Shown piece after piece: positions 13,184 through 21,346 of a stretch of DNA of 64,000 nt. Under the pieces are notes generated by a model. That model saw only the letters and a program-made list of their open reading frames with translations. It was not told the origin of the DNA and ran no database searches. Source of the stretch: Tsukamurella sp. M9C (GTDB lineage: Bacteria > Actinomycetota > Actinomycetes > Mycobacteriales > Mycobacteriaceae); NCBI RefSeq assembly GCF_020169415.1, contig NZ_JAIULG010000002.1:186001-250000 (forward strand), given 5' to 3'. Made by a program: the position numbers and the translations under genes. Within the stretch, counting starts at the first letter, position 1; each line of letters opens with the position of its first letter.

Positions 13184-14302
13184 ATGACCGAATCGGACAC
13201 CTTCGCCGAGCAGGCCCGCCCGGCCTCCTCACAGCGCACCCCGGACGAGGTGCGCGCCCAGTTGCAGCAGTGGTTCGCCGCGCGCGAGCCGGGCGCGGAG
13301 GTGCTCGACCTGCACTTGCCCGAGGGCAACGGCATGTCGAGCGAGACCCTGCTCGCCGCGGTCCGGTTCGGCGACGAGGAGCGGCGCCTCGTCATCCGCG
13401 TGGCGCCCCGGCCGGAGTCCGACCCGGTGTTCCCGACCTACGACCTGCCCGCGCAGTTCGCGGTGATGCGGCACGTCGAGTCGTACGGGGTCGCGGCGCC
13501 GTCGTGCCTGTGGGTGGAGGAGGACCCGGCGGTGATCGGCGCCCCGTTCCTCGTCATGGACCGCGTCGACGGCGACGTCCCGCCCGACGTCATGCCCTAC
13601 ACCTTCGGCGCCTGGCGCCCCGACTCCACCGACGCGGATCTGCGCGAGCTCGCCGACGCCTCGGTCGACGTGATCGCCACGATCCACGCCGTGCCCGCCC
13701 CCGCCGACGGCCTCATTCCGACACCCGAGCCGGGGGAGACCGCGCTCGCCGCGCACCTGCGCCGGCTCCGCGCGTTCTACGACTGGGCGGCGCAGAAGCA
13801 CGGCGGGGCACCGCTGCTGGACCGCGCGCTCGCGTGGGCCGAGGACAACCTCCCGCCGCACGCCGACCAGGTGCTCAACTGGGGCGATGCCCGCATCGGC
13901 AACCTGATGTACGGCGGCCCGGCCGGCAACACGCCCGTCGCCGTGCTCGACTGGGAGATGGCGACCGTCGGACCGTGCGAGCTGGACCTCGGCTGGTTCG
14001 TCTACCTGCACCGCTTCTTCCAGGATCTCGCGGAGCTCGCCGGCCTGCCCGGCCTGCCGGGCTTCCTGCGCCGGCAGGACGTCGAGCGACGGTACGCCGA
14101 CCGGACCGGCCACGTGCCGCGCGACATGGACTTCTACACCGCCTACGCGGCCATCGTGCACGGCGTGATCATGTACCGGATCCAGACCCGGGCCATCGAC
14201 TTCGGCGCCGCCGTCGCGCCGGAGAACCCCGACGACATGATCCTGCACCGTGCCAGCATCGAGAAGTTGCTCGCCGGCACGTACTGGGAGTCCGTCGTAT
14301 GA
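13184..14302 (+). CDS. APH-fold phosphotransferase family protein
   Basis: The 372-residue protein has the aminoglycoside/choline kinase fold. The catalytic loop is LNWGDARIGNLMY with Asp235 and Asn240, and the metal-binding loop is LDWEMA with Asp256; the usual His of the loop (HGD) is Trp here. Proteins of this type in Corynebacteriales sit among acyl-CoA dehydrogenase and lipid genes rather than resistance genes. The stop overlaps the next gene by ATGA. With a KstR-type box upstream, a lipid or sterol-related substrate is more likely than an antibiotic, but this is inference. Confidence 0.78.
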   Translation: MTESDTFAEQARPASSQRTPDEVRAQLQQWFAAREPGAEVLDLHLPEGNGMSSETLLAAVRFGDEERRLVIRVAPRPESDPVFPTYDLPAQFAVMRHVESYGVAAPSCLWVEEDPAVIGAPFLVMDRVDGDVPPDVMPYTFGAWRPDSTDADLRELADASVDVIATIHAVPAPADGLIPTPEPGETALAAHLRRLRAFYDWAAQKHGGAPLLDRALAWAEDNLPPHADQVLNWGDARIGNLMYGGPAGNTPVAVLDWEMATVGPCELDLGWFVYLHRFFQDLAELAGLPGLPGFLRRQDVERRYADRTGHVPRDMDFYTAYAAIVHGVIMYRIQTRAIDFGAAVAPENPDDMILHRASIEKLLAGTYWESVV

Positions 14303-15417
14303 CGCTGTCGCCCTTCGACGACTACCCGATCCACCAGGTCGCGGAGGTGATCCGCCACCCCGCGACGTCGGACCGAAACTTCTACGACCGCTACTACTTC
14401 AACGCCCACAACGGCACCGCCGCCGAGCCCTTCCTCGTGCTCGGCCTCGGCGTCTACCCGAACCTGGGCGTCGTCGACTGCTTCGCCGTCGCCCGGCACG
14501 GCGACGACCAGATCGTCTTCCGCGCCTCCAAGGCCCTCGGCGCCGACCGCGCCGACACGACCGTCGGGCCGATGCGCGTCGAGGTGCTCGACGGGCTACA
14601 CCGCCTGCGCGTCACCCTCGAGCCCGGCGCGGACTACGACCTCGCCTTCGACCTCACGTTCACCGGCACCGGCCCCGCGCACCTCGAGCCGCGGCACTTC
14701 CACCGCCAACTCGAGCGCGTCACCTTCGACACCCAGCGGTTCGTGCAGGTCGGAACCTGGGCGGGCAGTCTCACGGTCGACGGGACCACGTTCGACGCGC
14801 GCACCTGGCGCGGCAACCGCGACCGCTCCTGGGGCGTGCGCCCCGTCGGCGAGGCCGAGCCGCCCGGCCGCCGCGTCACCGAGGCCGGCAACTTCTTCTG
14901 GATCTACTCCGTCCTGACCACCGCCGACGCCGCGATCTGCGTCGTGCTGCAGGAGGATGTCCGGGGCCGCCCCGTCGTCGAGGACGCCACCTGGATCCCG
15001 CACGACGGCTCCGAACCGCGCTGGCTCGGCCACGTCGCGCACGACATCGACTTCGTGCCGGGCACCCGCCAGGCCCGGGCGGCTCGGCTCGTCTTCACGG
15101 GTTCCGACGGTGCCGCGACCACCGTCGACGTGCGCATCACCACCGCGAACCACTTCGGCTTCGGCACCGGCTACGGGCTCGACCAGGACTGGCGCCACGG
15201 CATGTGGCAGGGCGAGGAGAAGGTCGAGGGCCGGCGGTTCCGCGTGTCCGAGCTCGACGTCAACCTCACGATGCTGGTGCCCGTCGAATACCTCGCGACC
15301 TGCACCGTCCGGCATCCCGACGGGCGCACCGAGGAGGGCGAGGGCCTGTTCGAGTTCGGCGCGATCGGGCCGCACACGCGCTACGGCTTCCAGCACTACG
15401 TGGATCCCGCGCCGTAG
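14299..15417 (+). CDS. CrtC/AttH-like protein (DUF7064/7065 type)
   Basis: The 372-residue all-beta protein has no signal peptide. GNRDRSWGVRP in the middle and a second half with FGFGTGYGLDQDWRHGMW and VEYLATCTVRHPDG resemble the double lipocalin-like fold of hydroxyneurosporene synthase (CrtC) and AttH relatives, where a hydrophobic ligand is bound between two beta barrels. It is translationally coupled (ATGA) to the APH-fold kinase, so the two probably act on the same lipid-like molecule. Family assignment is from pattern memory and moderately sure; activity unknown. Confidence 0.6.
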   Translation: MTLSPFDDYPIHQVAEVIRHPATSDRNFYDRYYFNAHNGTAAEPFLVLGLGVYPNLGVVDCFAVARHGDDQIVFRASKALGADRADTTVGPMRVEVLDGLHRLRVTLEPGADYDLAFDLTFTGTGPAHLEPRHFHRQLERVTFDTQRFVQVGTWAGSLTVDGTTFDARTWRGNRDRSWGVRPVGEAEPPGRRVTEAGNFFWIYSVLTTADAAICVVLQEDVRGRPVVEDATWIPHDGSEPRWLGHVAHDIDFVPGTRQARAARLVFTGSDGAATTVDVRITTANHFGFGTGYGLDQDWRHGMWQGEEKVEGRRFRVSELDVNLTMLVPVEYLATCTVRHPDGRTEEGEGLFEFGAIGPHTRYGFQHYVDPAP

Positions 15418-15428
15418 AATCATCCGCC

Positions 15429-16250
15429 GTGGGACACGGCTATGGCGACATCTACGCGGGGCACGCGAGCAAGAAGGCGCGGGTGGTCCCCGAGGTTCCC
15501 GCCGACCACGATCTCGTGGTCGAGGACGCGGCGACCGGCTTCTGCGGGGCCGTCGTAGGCTTCGACAAGAGCTACGACGGCGACTTCGTCAAGCTCGAGG
15601 ACGGCCGCGGCGTCGTCCGCGTCTTCGCGATGCGCCGGGCCGCCTTCCTCATCGACGGGAAGCCCGTCACCCTGGTGAAGCCGCGGGCGAAGGCACCGTC
15701 GGGCCCGCAACGCAGCGCGTCGGGCTCGACCCGCGTCGAGGGCGTCAAGGCCCGCGTCGCGCTGCCCAGCCGGATCTGGGTCGAGGGCATCCACGACGCC
15801 GCGCTCGTCGAGCGCGTCTGGGGCCACGACCTGCGGGTCGAGGGCGTCGTCGTCGAGCAGCTCGAGGGCCTCGACCACCTGGGCGCCCGGCTCGCCGAGT
15901 TCCAGCCCGGCCCCGGCCGCAAGGTGGGCGTGCTCGCCGACCACCTCGTCGAGGGCTCCAAGGAGTCCCGGATGACGCAGTCGCTCGGGAAGTACGTCAT
16001 GGTCACCGGCCACCCGTTCATCGACATCTGGGCCGCGGTGAAGCCCTCGTCCGTGGGCATCGCGGCCTGGCCCGACGTGCCGCGCGGCGAGGACTGGAAG
16101 ACCGGCACCTGCGCGCGCCTCGGCTGGGGCTCGCCGCAGGACGGCTGGCGCCGGGTGCAGGGCGCGGTCACCTCCTTCCGCGACCTCGACGCCTCGCTCA
16201 TCGGCGCCGTCGAGCGGCTCGTGGACTTCGTCACCGATCCCGCTTCCTGA
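15429..16250 (+). CDS. DUF3097 family protein
   Basis: The 273-residue protein is conserved in Actinobacteria. It starts VGHGYGDIYAGHASKKARVVPEVP at GTG 15429 and includes LPSRIWVEGIHDAALVERVWGHDLR and GVLADHLVEGSKESRM, which read like a TOPRIM-type acidic segment. A TAGAAT hexamer (15415-15420) that includes the TAG stop of the preceding gene lies 8 bases before the GTG, suggesting an independent leaderless start. No biochemical role is established. Confidence 0.75.
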   Translation: MGHGYGDIYAGHASKKARVVPEVPADHDLVVEDAATGFCGAVVGFDKSYDGDFVKLEDGRGVVRVFAMRRAAFLIDGKPVTLVKPRAKAPSGPQRSASGSTRVEGVKARVALPSRIWVEGIHDAALVERVWGHDLRVEGVVVEQLEGLDHLGARLAEFQPGPGRKVGVLADHLVEGSKESRMTQSLGKYVMVTGHPFIDIWAAVKPSSVGIAAWPDVPRGEDWKTGTCARLGWGSPQDGWRRVQGAVTSFRDLDASLIGAVERLVDFVTDPAS

Positions 16251-16274
16251 CCGCGGCGCTTGCGGTCGCAGTTA

Positions 16275-16280
16275 TAGAAT
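16275..16280 (+). promoter_or_regulatory. -10 hexamer (TAGAAT) of the TetR gene
   Basis: TAGAAT occupies exactly -12 to -7 before GTG 16287, which fixes that start and implies a leaderless mRNA. Confidence 0.55.
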
Positions 16281-16286
16281 CCGCAG

Positions 16287-16910
16287 GTGGCATCGACCCC
16301 GACGACCAAACCCGACACCCGGCAGCAGATCCTGCGCGCGGCTCTCGACTGGGTCGACGAGGCCGGCCTGACGCGGATCTCGATGGGCGCCCTGGCCAAG
16401 CGCGCCCGCCTGGCGCGGGCGACGCTCTATCAGCACTTCACCGGCAAGGACGCGCTGGTGGAGGCCCTCGTCGCGAGTGAGCTGGACAAGTTCTACCGGC
16501 GGATCCACGACTTCGCCGACGAGATCACCGACAACGACGAGCGGCTGGCGTCCGGCTTCGGCTACGCCTACGCCTACCTGCGGGAGCACCGCGCGCTGCA
16601 GCACGTGCTGGCCTCGAACCCGGCGCTGCTGCTGCCGTACATCACCGGCGATTCGCCGCAGATCCAGCAGGGGCGGCGGTTCTTCCTGGGGGAGATCCGG
16701 CGCGGCGAGTACCGCGACGGCGCCGACGTGCACGCCTTCGCCGACTACTTCGTCCGGCAGCTCCACTCGCTGCTGCTGACCCCGCTGCCGGCCGTCGAGG
16801 GCGTCGTCGACGATGCCGACCACCGGGGCCCGAGCTCGGCGAACGTCGAGGCGGGCCGACGGTACGCCCAGGCCTTCGTGCTCCCGGTGCGCGCGACGAT
16901 CGCTCCCTGA
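16287..16910 (+). CDS. TetR-family regulator
   Basis: The 207-residue protein has an N-terminal HTH (RQQILRAALDWVDEAGLTRISMGALAKRARLARATLYQHFTGKDALVEAL). The C-terminal ligand domain has no further recognisable family. It lies 68 bases before a diiron oxygenase operon whose promoter carries a 21-base palindrome (16934-16954), the most likely operator. The regulator probably responds to the oxygenase substrate. Confidence 0.87.
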   Translation: MASTPTTKPDTRQQILRAALDWVDEAGLTRISMGALAKRARLARATLYQHFTGKDALVEALVASELDKFYRRIHDFADEITDNDERLASGFGYAYAYLREHRALQHVLASNPALLLPYITGDSPQIQQGRRFFLGEIRRGEYRDGADVHAFADYFVRQLHSLLLTPLPAVEGVVDDADHRGPSSANVEAGRRYAQAFVLPVRATIAP

Positions 16911-16933
16911 CACGCCCTGGAGCTGCTCGAATA

Positions 16934-16954
16934 GACAGTTCGTTGCGGACTGTC
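16934..16954 (+). promoter_or_regulatory. palindromic operator of the diiron oxygenase operon
   Basis: Arms GACAGTTCG (16934-16942) and CGGACTGTC (16946-16954) are inverted copies with one mismatch around a 3-base centre. The site spans -45 to -25 of the predicted start at 16979 and includes the likely -35 TTGCGG (16943-16948), which is 18 bases before the -10 TACGTT (16967-16972). The size and symmetry suit a TetR dimer. Confidence 0.6.
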
Positions 16955-16966
16955 CGGCAGTGGTGT

Positions 16967-16972
16967 TACGTT
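16967..16972 (+). promoter_or_regulatory. -10 hexamer (TACGTT) of the diiron oxygenase gene
   Basis: TACGTT is at -12 to -7 before ATG 16979. This supports ATG 16979 over an upstream in-frame start at 16943 that would overlap the operator. Confidence 0.55.
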
Positions 16973-16978
16973 CGCCAC

Positions 16979-17884
16979 ATGACCGATACGACTTCGCCCG
17001 AACGTACCCGCGATGCGGTTGCCGACCGGCTCCTCGGCGGCTCCGTCAAGCGCTCCTACGCGCCGGTCGTCGACATCGACTGGGACGCCCCGATCGACCC
17101 CGACAAGTTCTTCCTGCCGCCGCACATGTGCACCCTCTACGGCACGGACATCTGGAACGGCATGACCCGCGAGCAGCAGATCGCCCTCTCCCGTCAGGAG
17201 ATGGTCAACCTGCTGTCGATGGGCATCTGGTTCGAGAACCTCCTCAACCGCCTCCTGCTCCGCGACCTCCTGTCCAAGGACCCCACCTCGCGCGACGCCT
17301 TCTACTCGCTCACCGAGATGGGCGACGAGTGCCGCCACATGGTGATGTTCGGCAAGGTCATCGACCGCGTCGGCGAGCGCCCCTACCGCCTGCGGGGCTG
17401 GCAGCTCGCCGTCGTGAAGTACGTTCTCGCCCCGGTCATCCGCGGCCAGGCCGTGTGGATCGCCGCCCTCGTCGGCGAGGAGATCTTCGACGCCCAGCAG
17501 CGGCAGATCAAGGACGATCCGGAGCTGCAGCCCATCGTCGCGCGGCTCATGCAGATCCACGTGACCGAGGAGGCGCGGCACATCGGTTACGCCCGCGACG
17601 GCGCGCGCCGCGGCGTGGCCGACCGCACCCGGCTGCAGACGCTGCTCGTCGGGAACCTGCACGCCGGCGCCGCTTTCGGCTTCCGGATGCTGTTCGCCAA
17701 TCCGCGCATGTACGCCCGCGTCGGACTCGACCCGAAGGCCGCCTACCGCGCCGCGATCACCAACCCGCACCACATCAAGGCCAAGCAGGACGGCTTCCGC
17801 GACCTCGGCCGCTTCCTCGATTCCGTCGGGCTCATGGGCCCGCTCGCGCGGTGGTCGTGGAAGAAGGCGGGGTTCCTCGCGTGA
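16979..17884 (+). CDS. AurF-like diiron oxygenase
   Basis: The 301-residue helical protein has ferritin-like iron motifs: EMGDECRHM (Glu113, Glu117 and His120) and a second set in GEEIFDAQQ and EEARHIGYARDG. This pattern matches the AurF/PF11583 family of diiron enzymes, which includes p-aminobenzoate N-oxygenase, although many actinobacterial members have no known substrate. It is coupled by GTGA to a DUF4873 protein and lies downstream of a TetR gene. Substrate unknown. Confidence 0.8.
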   Translation: MTDTTSPERTRDAVADRLLGGSVKRSYAPVVDIDWDAPIDPDKFFLPPHMCTLYGTDIWNGMTREQQIALSRQEMVNLLSMGIWFENLLNRLLLRDLLSKDPTSRDAFYSLTEMGDECRHMVMFGKVIDRVGERPYRLRGWQLAVVKYVLAPVIRGQAVWIAALVGEEIFDAQQRQIKDDPELQPIVARLMQIHVTEEARHIGYARDGARRGVADRTRLQTLLVGNLHAGAAFGFRMLFANPRMYARVGLDPKAAYRAAITNPHHIKAKQDGFRDLGRFLDSVGLMGPLARWSWKKAGFLA

Positions 17885-18645
17885 CGTCGGCGGAGCATCC
17901 GCGGATCGTCGTCATCGGGTCGCGCGTCCCCGGGGTCGACGGTGCCGTCCTGGCACCATCGGACGTGGTGGACCTGAGGTTCCGGCCCGACCGTGACGCG
18001 TGGACGCTGACCACCCCGGCGGGCGTGACGGACTACGACCTCGTGGTGCTCGCGGGAACGACGGCGGCGATCGAGGTTCCCGCGCTGGACCCGCGCGTTG
18101 TGCCGCCCGGCACCGTCGGGCCCGCGGACGCCGAGCGCGCGTACCTGGGCATGCTCGTCGACGGGGTGCCCAACCTGGTGCTGATCGACGGTGCGAAGCT
18201 CCAGCTGGACACGCTGGATGCCTGGCTGCGGTGGATGTACACCGAGGCGGCCACGCGCCTGCTGTCGCGGCCCCCGGTGACCGCCCGCTGGATCCACAAG
18301 GGGCGGCGCGCGCCGTCCCGGCCGGACCGCGACGCGATCGACCTCTCCAACGACCACGTGCGCGACGAGGGCGTCTACGCCGGCGAGGCGGTGCTCCGCT
18401 CCGGCGACTTCGAGGCCGTCTCGCCCGTCCGGCTCGCGGGGCACCTCGAGCCGCTCGACGGCAACTACCACTGGTACGGCACCGTCGACGACCTGGAAAT
18501 CGGTGCGGCGCTGAAGAAGATGCCCCGCGGCAGCGTCACGGTGTCCGTCGGCGGGGGAGAGGCGTCGCCCGCGATGGTCACCGACAAGACGGTGTGGGGC
18601 ACCTACCGCCTGGTCGGCGTCGGCGCGCCGCCGTACCCGCTCTGA
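17881..18645 (+). CDS. DUF4873 domain protein
   Basis: The 254-residue protein starts at GTG 17881, overlapping the diiron oxygenase stop by four bases. The C-terminal half matches DUF4873: AVSPVRLAGHLEPLDGNYHWYGTVDD and VTVSVGGGEASPAMVTDKTVWGTYRLVGVGAPPYPL. That domain is commonly fused to flavin monooxygenases in Corynebacteriales. The N-terminal half (PRIVVIGSRVPGVDG, DYDLVVLAGT) looks like a reduced Rossmann-like domain lacking the full GxGxxG. It is probably an accessory to the diiron enzyme. Confidence 0.7.
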   Translation: MTSAEHPRIVVIGSRVPGVDGAVLAPSDVVDLRFRPDRDAWTLTTPAGVTDYDLVVLAGTTAAIEVPALDPRVVPPGTVGPADAERAYLGMLVDGVPNLVLIDGAKLQLDTLDAWLRWMYTEAATRLLSRPPVTARWIHKGRRAPSRPDRDAIDLSNDHVRDEGVYAGEAVLRSGDFEAVSPVRLAGHLEPLDGNYHWYGTVDDLEIGAALKKMPRGSVTVSVGGGEASPAMVTDKTVWGTYRLVGVGAPPYPL

Positions 18646-18646
18646 C

Positions 18647-19525
18647 TCATCCCTGCTCGGCGGCCGGCCCGGACACGAGGCGACGGATCTCCTCGACGAT
18701 CACCTCCGGGTCGGTCAGTGGGACGTTGTGTCCCGAGTTCGCGGCCACGACGTGCCGTCCGGTCGCGGACGCGGCGGCCCGCCCGGCGTGCGCCTCGTTG
18801 ACCCGCGCGCGCACCGCCTTCCCGAGGCCCGCGCTCTTCGCCCCCGAGATCACGGTGACAGGCAGATCGCCCAGGTCGGGCGCGGCGTCCTGCCACGACT
18901 GCAGCTCCGGGTAGAAGGTCTTCAGCTCCTGCGCCATCGCGTCGATCGCGCGCTGGGTGGTCGCCTCACGCGCGAGGTCGGCGCGCACGTCCGCCGGCAC
19001 TCCGCGGAACAGGAGTCCGCCCAGCAGGCGAAGCGCACCGGTCCGCGCGAGCACGCGGGCGATCGCCGTCGTCAGCGCCACGCGCCGTTCGACGTTCCCG
19101 TGGAACATGTCCTCCGCCGCCTCGTCCGACGGGTCGACCAGGACGAGCCCGACGATCCGGTCCGGACGGCGCGACGCGGCCAGGCGCACGATCACGCCGC
19201 CCAGGCTGTGGCCGACGAGCACGAACCGGGTGTCGTCGCCGTCGGCGAGGCCGTCGAGGAGGTCGTTCAGGTCGTCGGCCATCCGCCCGAAGGTGCGGTC
19301 CGCCGCGTCGGGCTCGCTGCGGCCGAGGCCCGACCGGTCGTACGCCACCGCGGGCGCGAAGACGGACACCGGTGGTTGCGCTGTGCCCCAGGACGACCGG
19401 GTTCCGCCGGCGCCGGCCTCGAAGACCACGACCGGCGCACCGGCCGGACCGTCGAGCTGCGCCGCGTGCAGTCGCCTGCCGTCCCGCGTCGTGAGGTACC
19501 GACTCCGCCCCTGAGTGTGTGCCAT
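18647..19525 (-). CDS. alpha/beta hydrolase
   Basis: The 292-residue protein has the alpha/beta hydrolase core VVFEAGAGGTRSSWG (oxyanion region), VAYDRSGLGRSEP, nucleophile elbow VGHSLGG with the catalytic Ser, LVLVDPSDE, and ANSGHNVPLTDP with the likely catalytic His. ATG 19525 is preceded by TAGCCT at -12 to -7, a leaderless start. It converges on the DUF4873 gene with a 1-base gap. Substrate not predictable; a lipase/esterase or epoxide-hydrolase-like role is possible. Confidence 0.85.
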   Translation of the reverse strand: MAHTQGRSRYLTTRDGRRLHAAQLDGPAGAPVVVFEAGAGGTRSSWGTAQPPVSVFAPAVAYDRSGLGRSEPDAADRTFGRMADDLNDLLDGLADGDDTRFVLVGHSLGGVIVRLAASRRPDRIVGLVLVDPSDEAAEDMFHGNVERRVALTTAIARVLARTGALRLLGGLLFRGVPADVRADLAREATTQRAIDAMAQELKTFYPELQSWQDAAPDLGDLPVTVISGAKSAGLGKAVRARVNEAHAGRAAASATGRHVVAANSGHNVPLTDPEVIVEEIRRLVSGPAAEQG

Positions 19526-19531
19526 GGCCCC

Positions 19532-19537
19532 AGGCTA
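19532..19537 (-). promoter_or_regulatory. -10 hexamer (TAGCCT) of the hydrolase gene
   Basis: Read on the minus strand, TAGCCT lies exactly -12 to -7 before ATG 19525. Confidence 0.5.
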
Positions 19538-19594
19538 GCGCCGCGCACCGACGGGGTTCTCGCCCGTGCTGTCCGATTCTGGCAGGATCGAGGT

Positions 19595-20026
19595 ATGGCA
19601 GCGGCGCTCTGGCTCATCGGCGCGATCCTGCTGGCCGTGGCGGAGACGGCGGCCGGCGAATTCACGCTGCTCATGCTCGGCGGCGGGGCGCTCGTCACCG
19701 CCGGCGCGACGGGCGTGTTCGACCTGCCGCTGTGGGCGCAGGGCGTCGTCTTCGCCGTCTCGTCGGTGCTGCTGCTCCTGCTGGCCCGCCCGCCGCTGCG
19801 GCGGTACGTCGAGAGCAAGCGGGGTGAGGCACCGTCGTACCTGGAATCGCTCCCCGGCATGAAGGCGACTGTGCTGCAGTCCGTCTCGGGCGAGGCGGGC
19901 CGGGTGCTCATCGGCGGGGAGGAATGGTCCGCGCGGACGCCGTACGACGGTGTTCCGATCGCGGTGGGCGTGGAGGTGACCATCGTCGAGATCGACGGCG
20001 CGGTCGCCGTCGTGGTCGACAGCTGA
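19595..20026 (+). CDS. NfeD-like membrane protein
   Basis: The 143-residue protein has three membrane helices (AALWLIGAILLAVAETAAG, LLMLGGGALVTAGAT, LWAQGVVFAVSSVLLLLLA) followed by an OB-fold domain (ATVLQSVSGEAGRVLIGGEEWSART...EVTIVEIDG). It corresponds to Rv1487. ATG 19595 follows GAGG. NfeD proteins pair with SPFH/stomatin proteins, and the SPFH gene begins 25 bases downstream, so the two probably form a membrane microdomain complex. Confidence 0.9.
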   Translation: MAAALWLIGAILLAVAETAAGEFTLLMLGGGALVTAGATGVFDLPLWAQGVVFAVSSVLLLLLARPPLRRYVESKRGEAPSYLESLPGMKATVLQSVSGEAGRVLIGGEEWSARTPYDGVPIAVGVEVTIVEIDGAVAVVVDS

Positions 20027-20051
20027 CCGAAGACCTAGGAGAGGAAGATCC

Positions 20052-21317
20052 ATGGAGGGCATAGGAATCGGACTGGTCGTACTCCTCGTACTGATCCTCG
20101 CGGCGGTGGTCGTGCTGGTGAAGTCGCTGGTGCTCGTCCCGCAGGCGCAGGCCGCGGTGATCGAGCGGCTCGGCCGGTACACGCGCACGGTGTCCGGTCA
20201 GCTGGCGCTGCTGATCCCGTTCGTCGACAAGGTCCGCGCGCGGGTGGACTTGCGCGAGCAGGTGGTCTCCTTCCCGCCCCAGCCGGTGATCACGCAGGAC
20301 AACCTGACCGTGAACATCGACACCGTCGTCTACTTCCAGGTGACCCGGCCCGAGGCCGCGGTCTACGAGATCAGCAACTACGTGGTCGGCGTCGAGCAGA
20401 TCACCACGACCACGCTGCGCAACGTGGTCGGCGGCATGACGCTGGAGGAGACGCTGACCTCGCGCGAGAAGATCAACGGCCAGCTCCGCGGCGTGCTCGA
20501 CGAGGCCACGTCGCGGTGGGGCCTGCGCGTCGCCCGCGTCGAGCTCAAGTCGATCTTCCCGCCCCCGTCGATCCAGGAGTCGATGGAGAAGCAGATGAAG
20601 GCCGACCGCGAGAAGCGCGCCACCATCCTCTCCGCCGAGGGCCACCGGGAGGCCGCGATCAAGTCGGCCGAGGGCGACAAGGCGAGCCGGATCCTGCTGG
20701 CGGAGGGCGAGCGGCAGGCCGCGATCCTCGCCGCGGAGGCCGACCGGCAGGCGGAGATCCTGCGGGCCGAGGGCCGCCGCGCCGCCGCGTACCTGGAGGC
20801 CCAGGGCGAGGCGAAGGCCATCGAGACCACGTTCTCCGCGATCAAGTCGGGGCGTCCGACGCCCGAACTGCTCGCCTACCAGTACCTGCAGACCCTGCCG
20901 GAGATGGCGCAGGGCGACGCGAACAAGGTGTGGGTGGTGCCGAGCGACTTCAACGCCGCCCTCCAGGGCTTCATGCGCAACCTCGGCACGCCCGGATCCG
21001 ATGGGGTCTTCCGGTTCGAGCCCTCCGAGGACGCGCCGGGCACCGCGCCGGACATCGACACCGAGGGCTGGTTCGACACGCCGGAGCCCGTGGCGCCCGT
21101 GGTCGTGACGAAGGACGAGGTGCCCGACGCGCCGATCGCGCCCTCCGCGCCCGCGCCCTCGGCGCAGGAGGCGTCGGCGGAATCCCTCTCGGAGGTCACC
21201 GCACAGTTGCCCAGCGGCCAGTCGGCGAGTCAGCTGGGCCAGGGGCACACGCGCTGGCAGAGCCTCGCGCCGTCCGAGGTGCAGCAGCCGGGACAGGTAC
21301 CGCCGCAGGAGAGCTGA
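20052..21317 (+). CDS. SPFH/Band 7 (stomatin-like) protein
   Basis: The 421-residue protein has an N-terminal membrane helix (GIGLVVLLVLILAAVVVLVKSLVLV), a Band 7 domain (VPQAQAAVIERLGRYTRTVSG... VVYFQVTRPEAAVYEISNYVVGVEQITTTTLRNVVGGMTLEE), a charged coiled coil (KADREKRATILSAEGHREAAIKSAEGDKASR...) and a long acidic, Pro-rich tail. It corresponds to Rv1488. GAGAGGAAG precedes ATG 20052. It likely forms oligomeric membrane scaffolds with the upstream NfeD protein. Confidence 0.92.
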   Translation: MEGIGIGLVVLLVLILAAVVVLVKSLVLVPQAQAAVIERLGRYTRTVSGQLALLIPFVDKVRARVDLREQVVSFPPQPVITQDNLTVNIDTVVYFQVTRPEAAVYEISNYVVGVEQITTTTLRNVVGGMTLEETLTSREKINGQLRGVLDEATSRWGLRVARVELKSIFPPPSIQESMEKQMKADREKRATILSAEGHREAAIKSAEGDKASRILLAEGERQAAILAAEADRQAEILRAEGRRAAAYLEAQGEAKAIETTFSAIKSGRPTPELLAYQYLQTLPEMAQGDANKVWVVPSDFNAALQGFMRNLGTPGSDGVFRFEPSEDAPGTAPDIDTEGWFDTPEPVAPVVVTKDEVPDAPIAPSAPAPSAQEASAESLSEVTAQLPSGQSASQLGQGHTRWQSLAPSEVQQPGQVPPQES

Positions 21318-21346
21318 CACCACGCGGGGTCGGCACCCGGCACTGG

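Noticed and set aside
13184-14302. Aminoglycoside-resistance kinase
   Set aside because: Only the fold is shared; the operon partner and KstR-type box point to lipid-related function and no resistance context is present.
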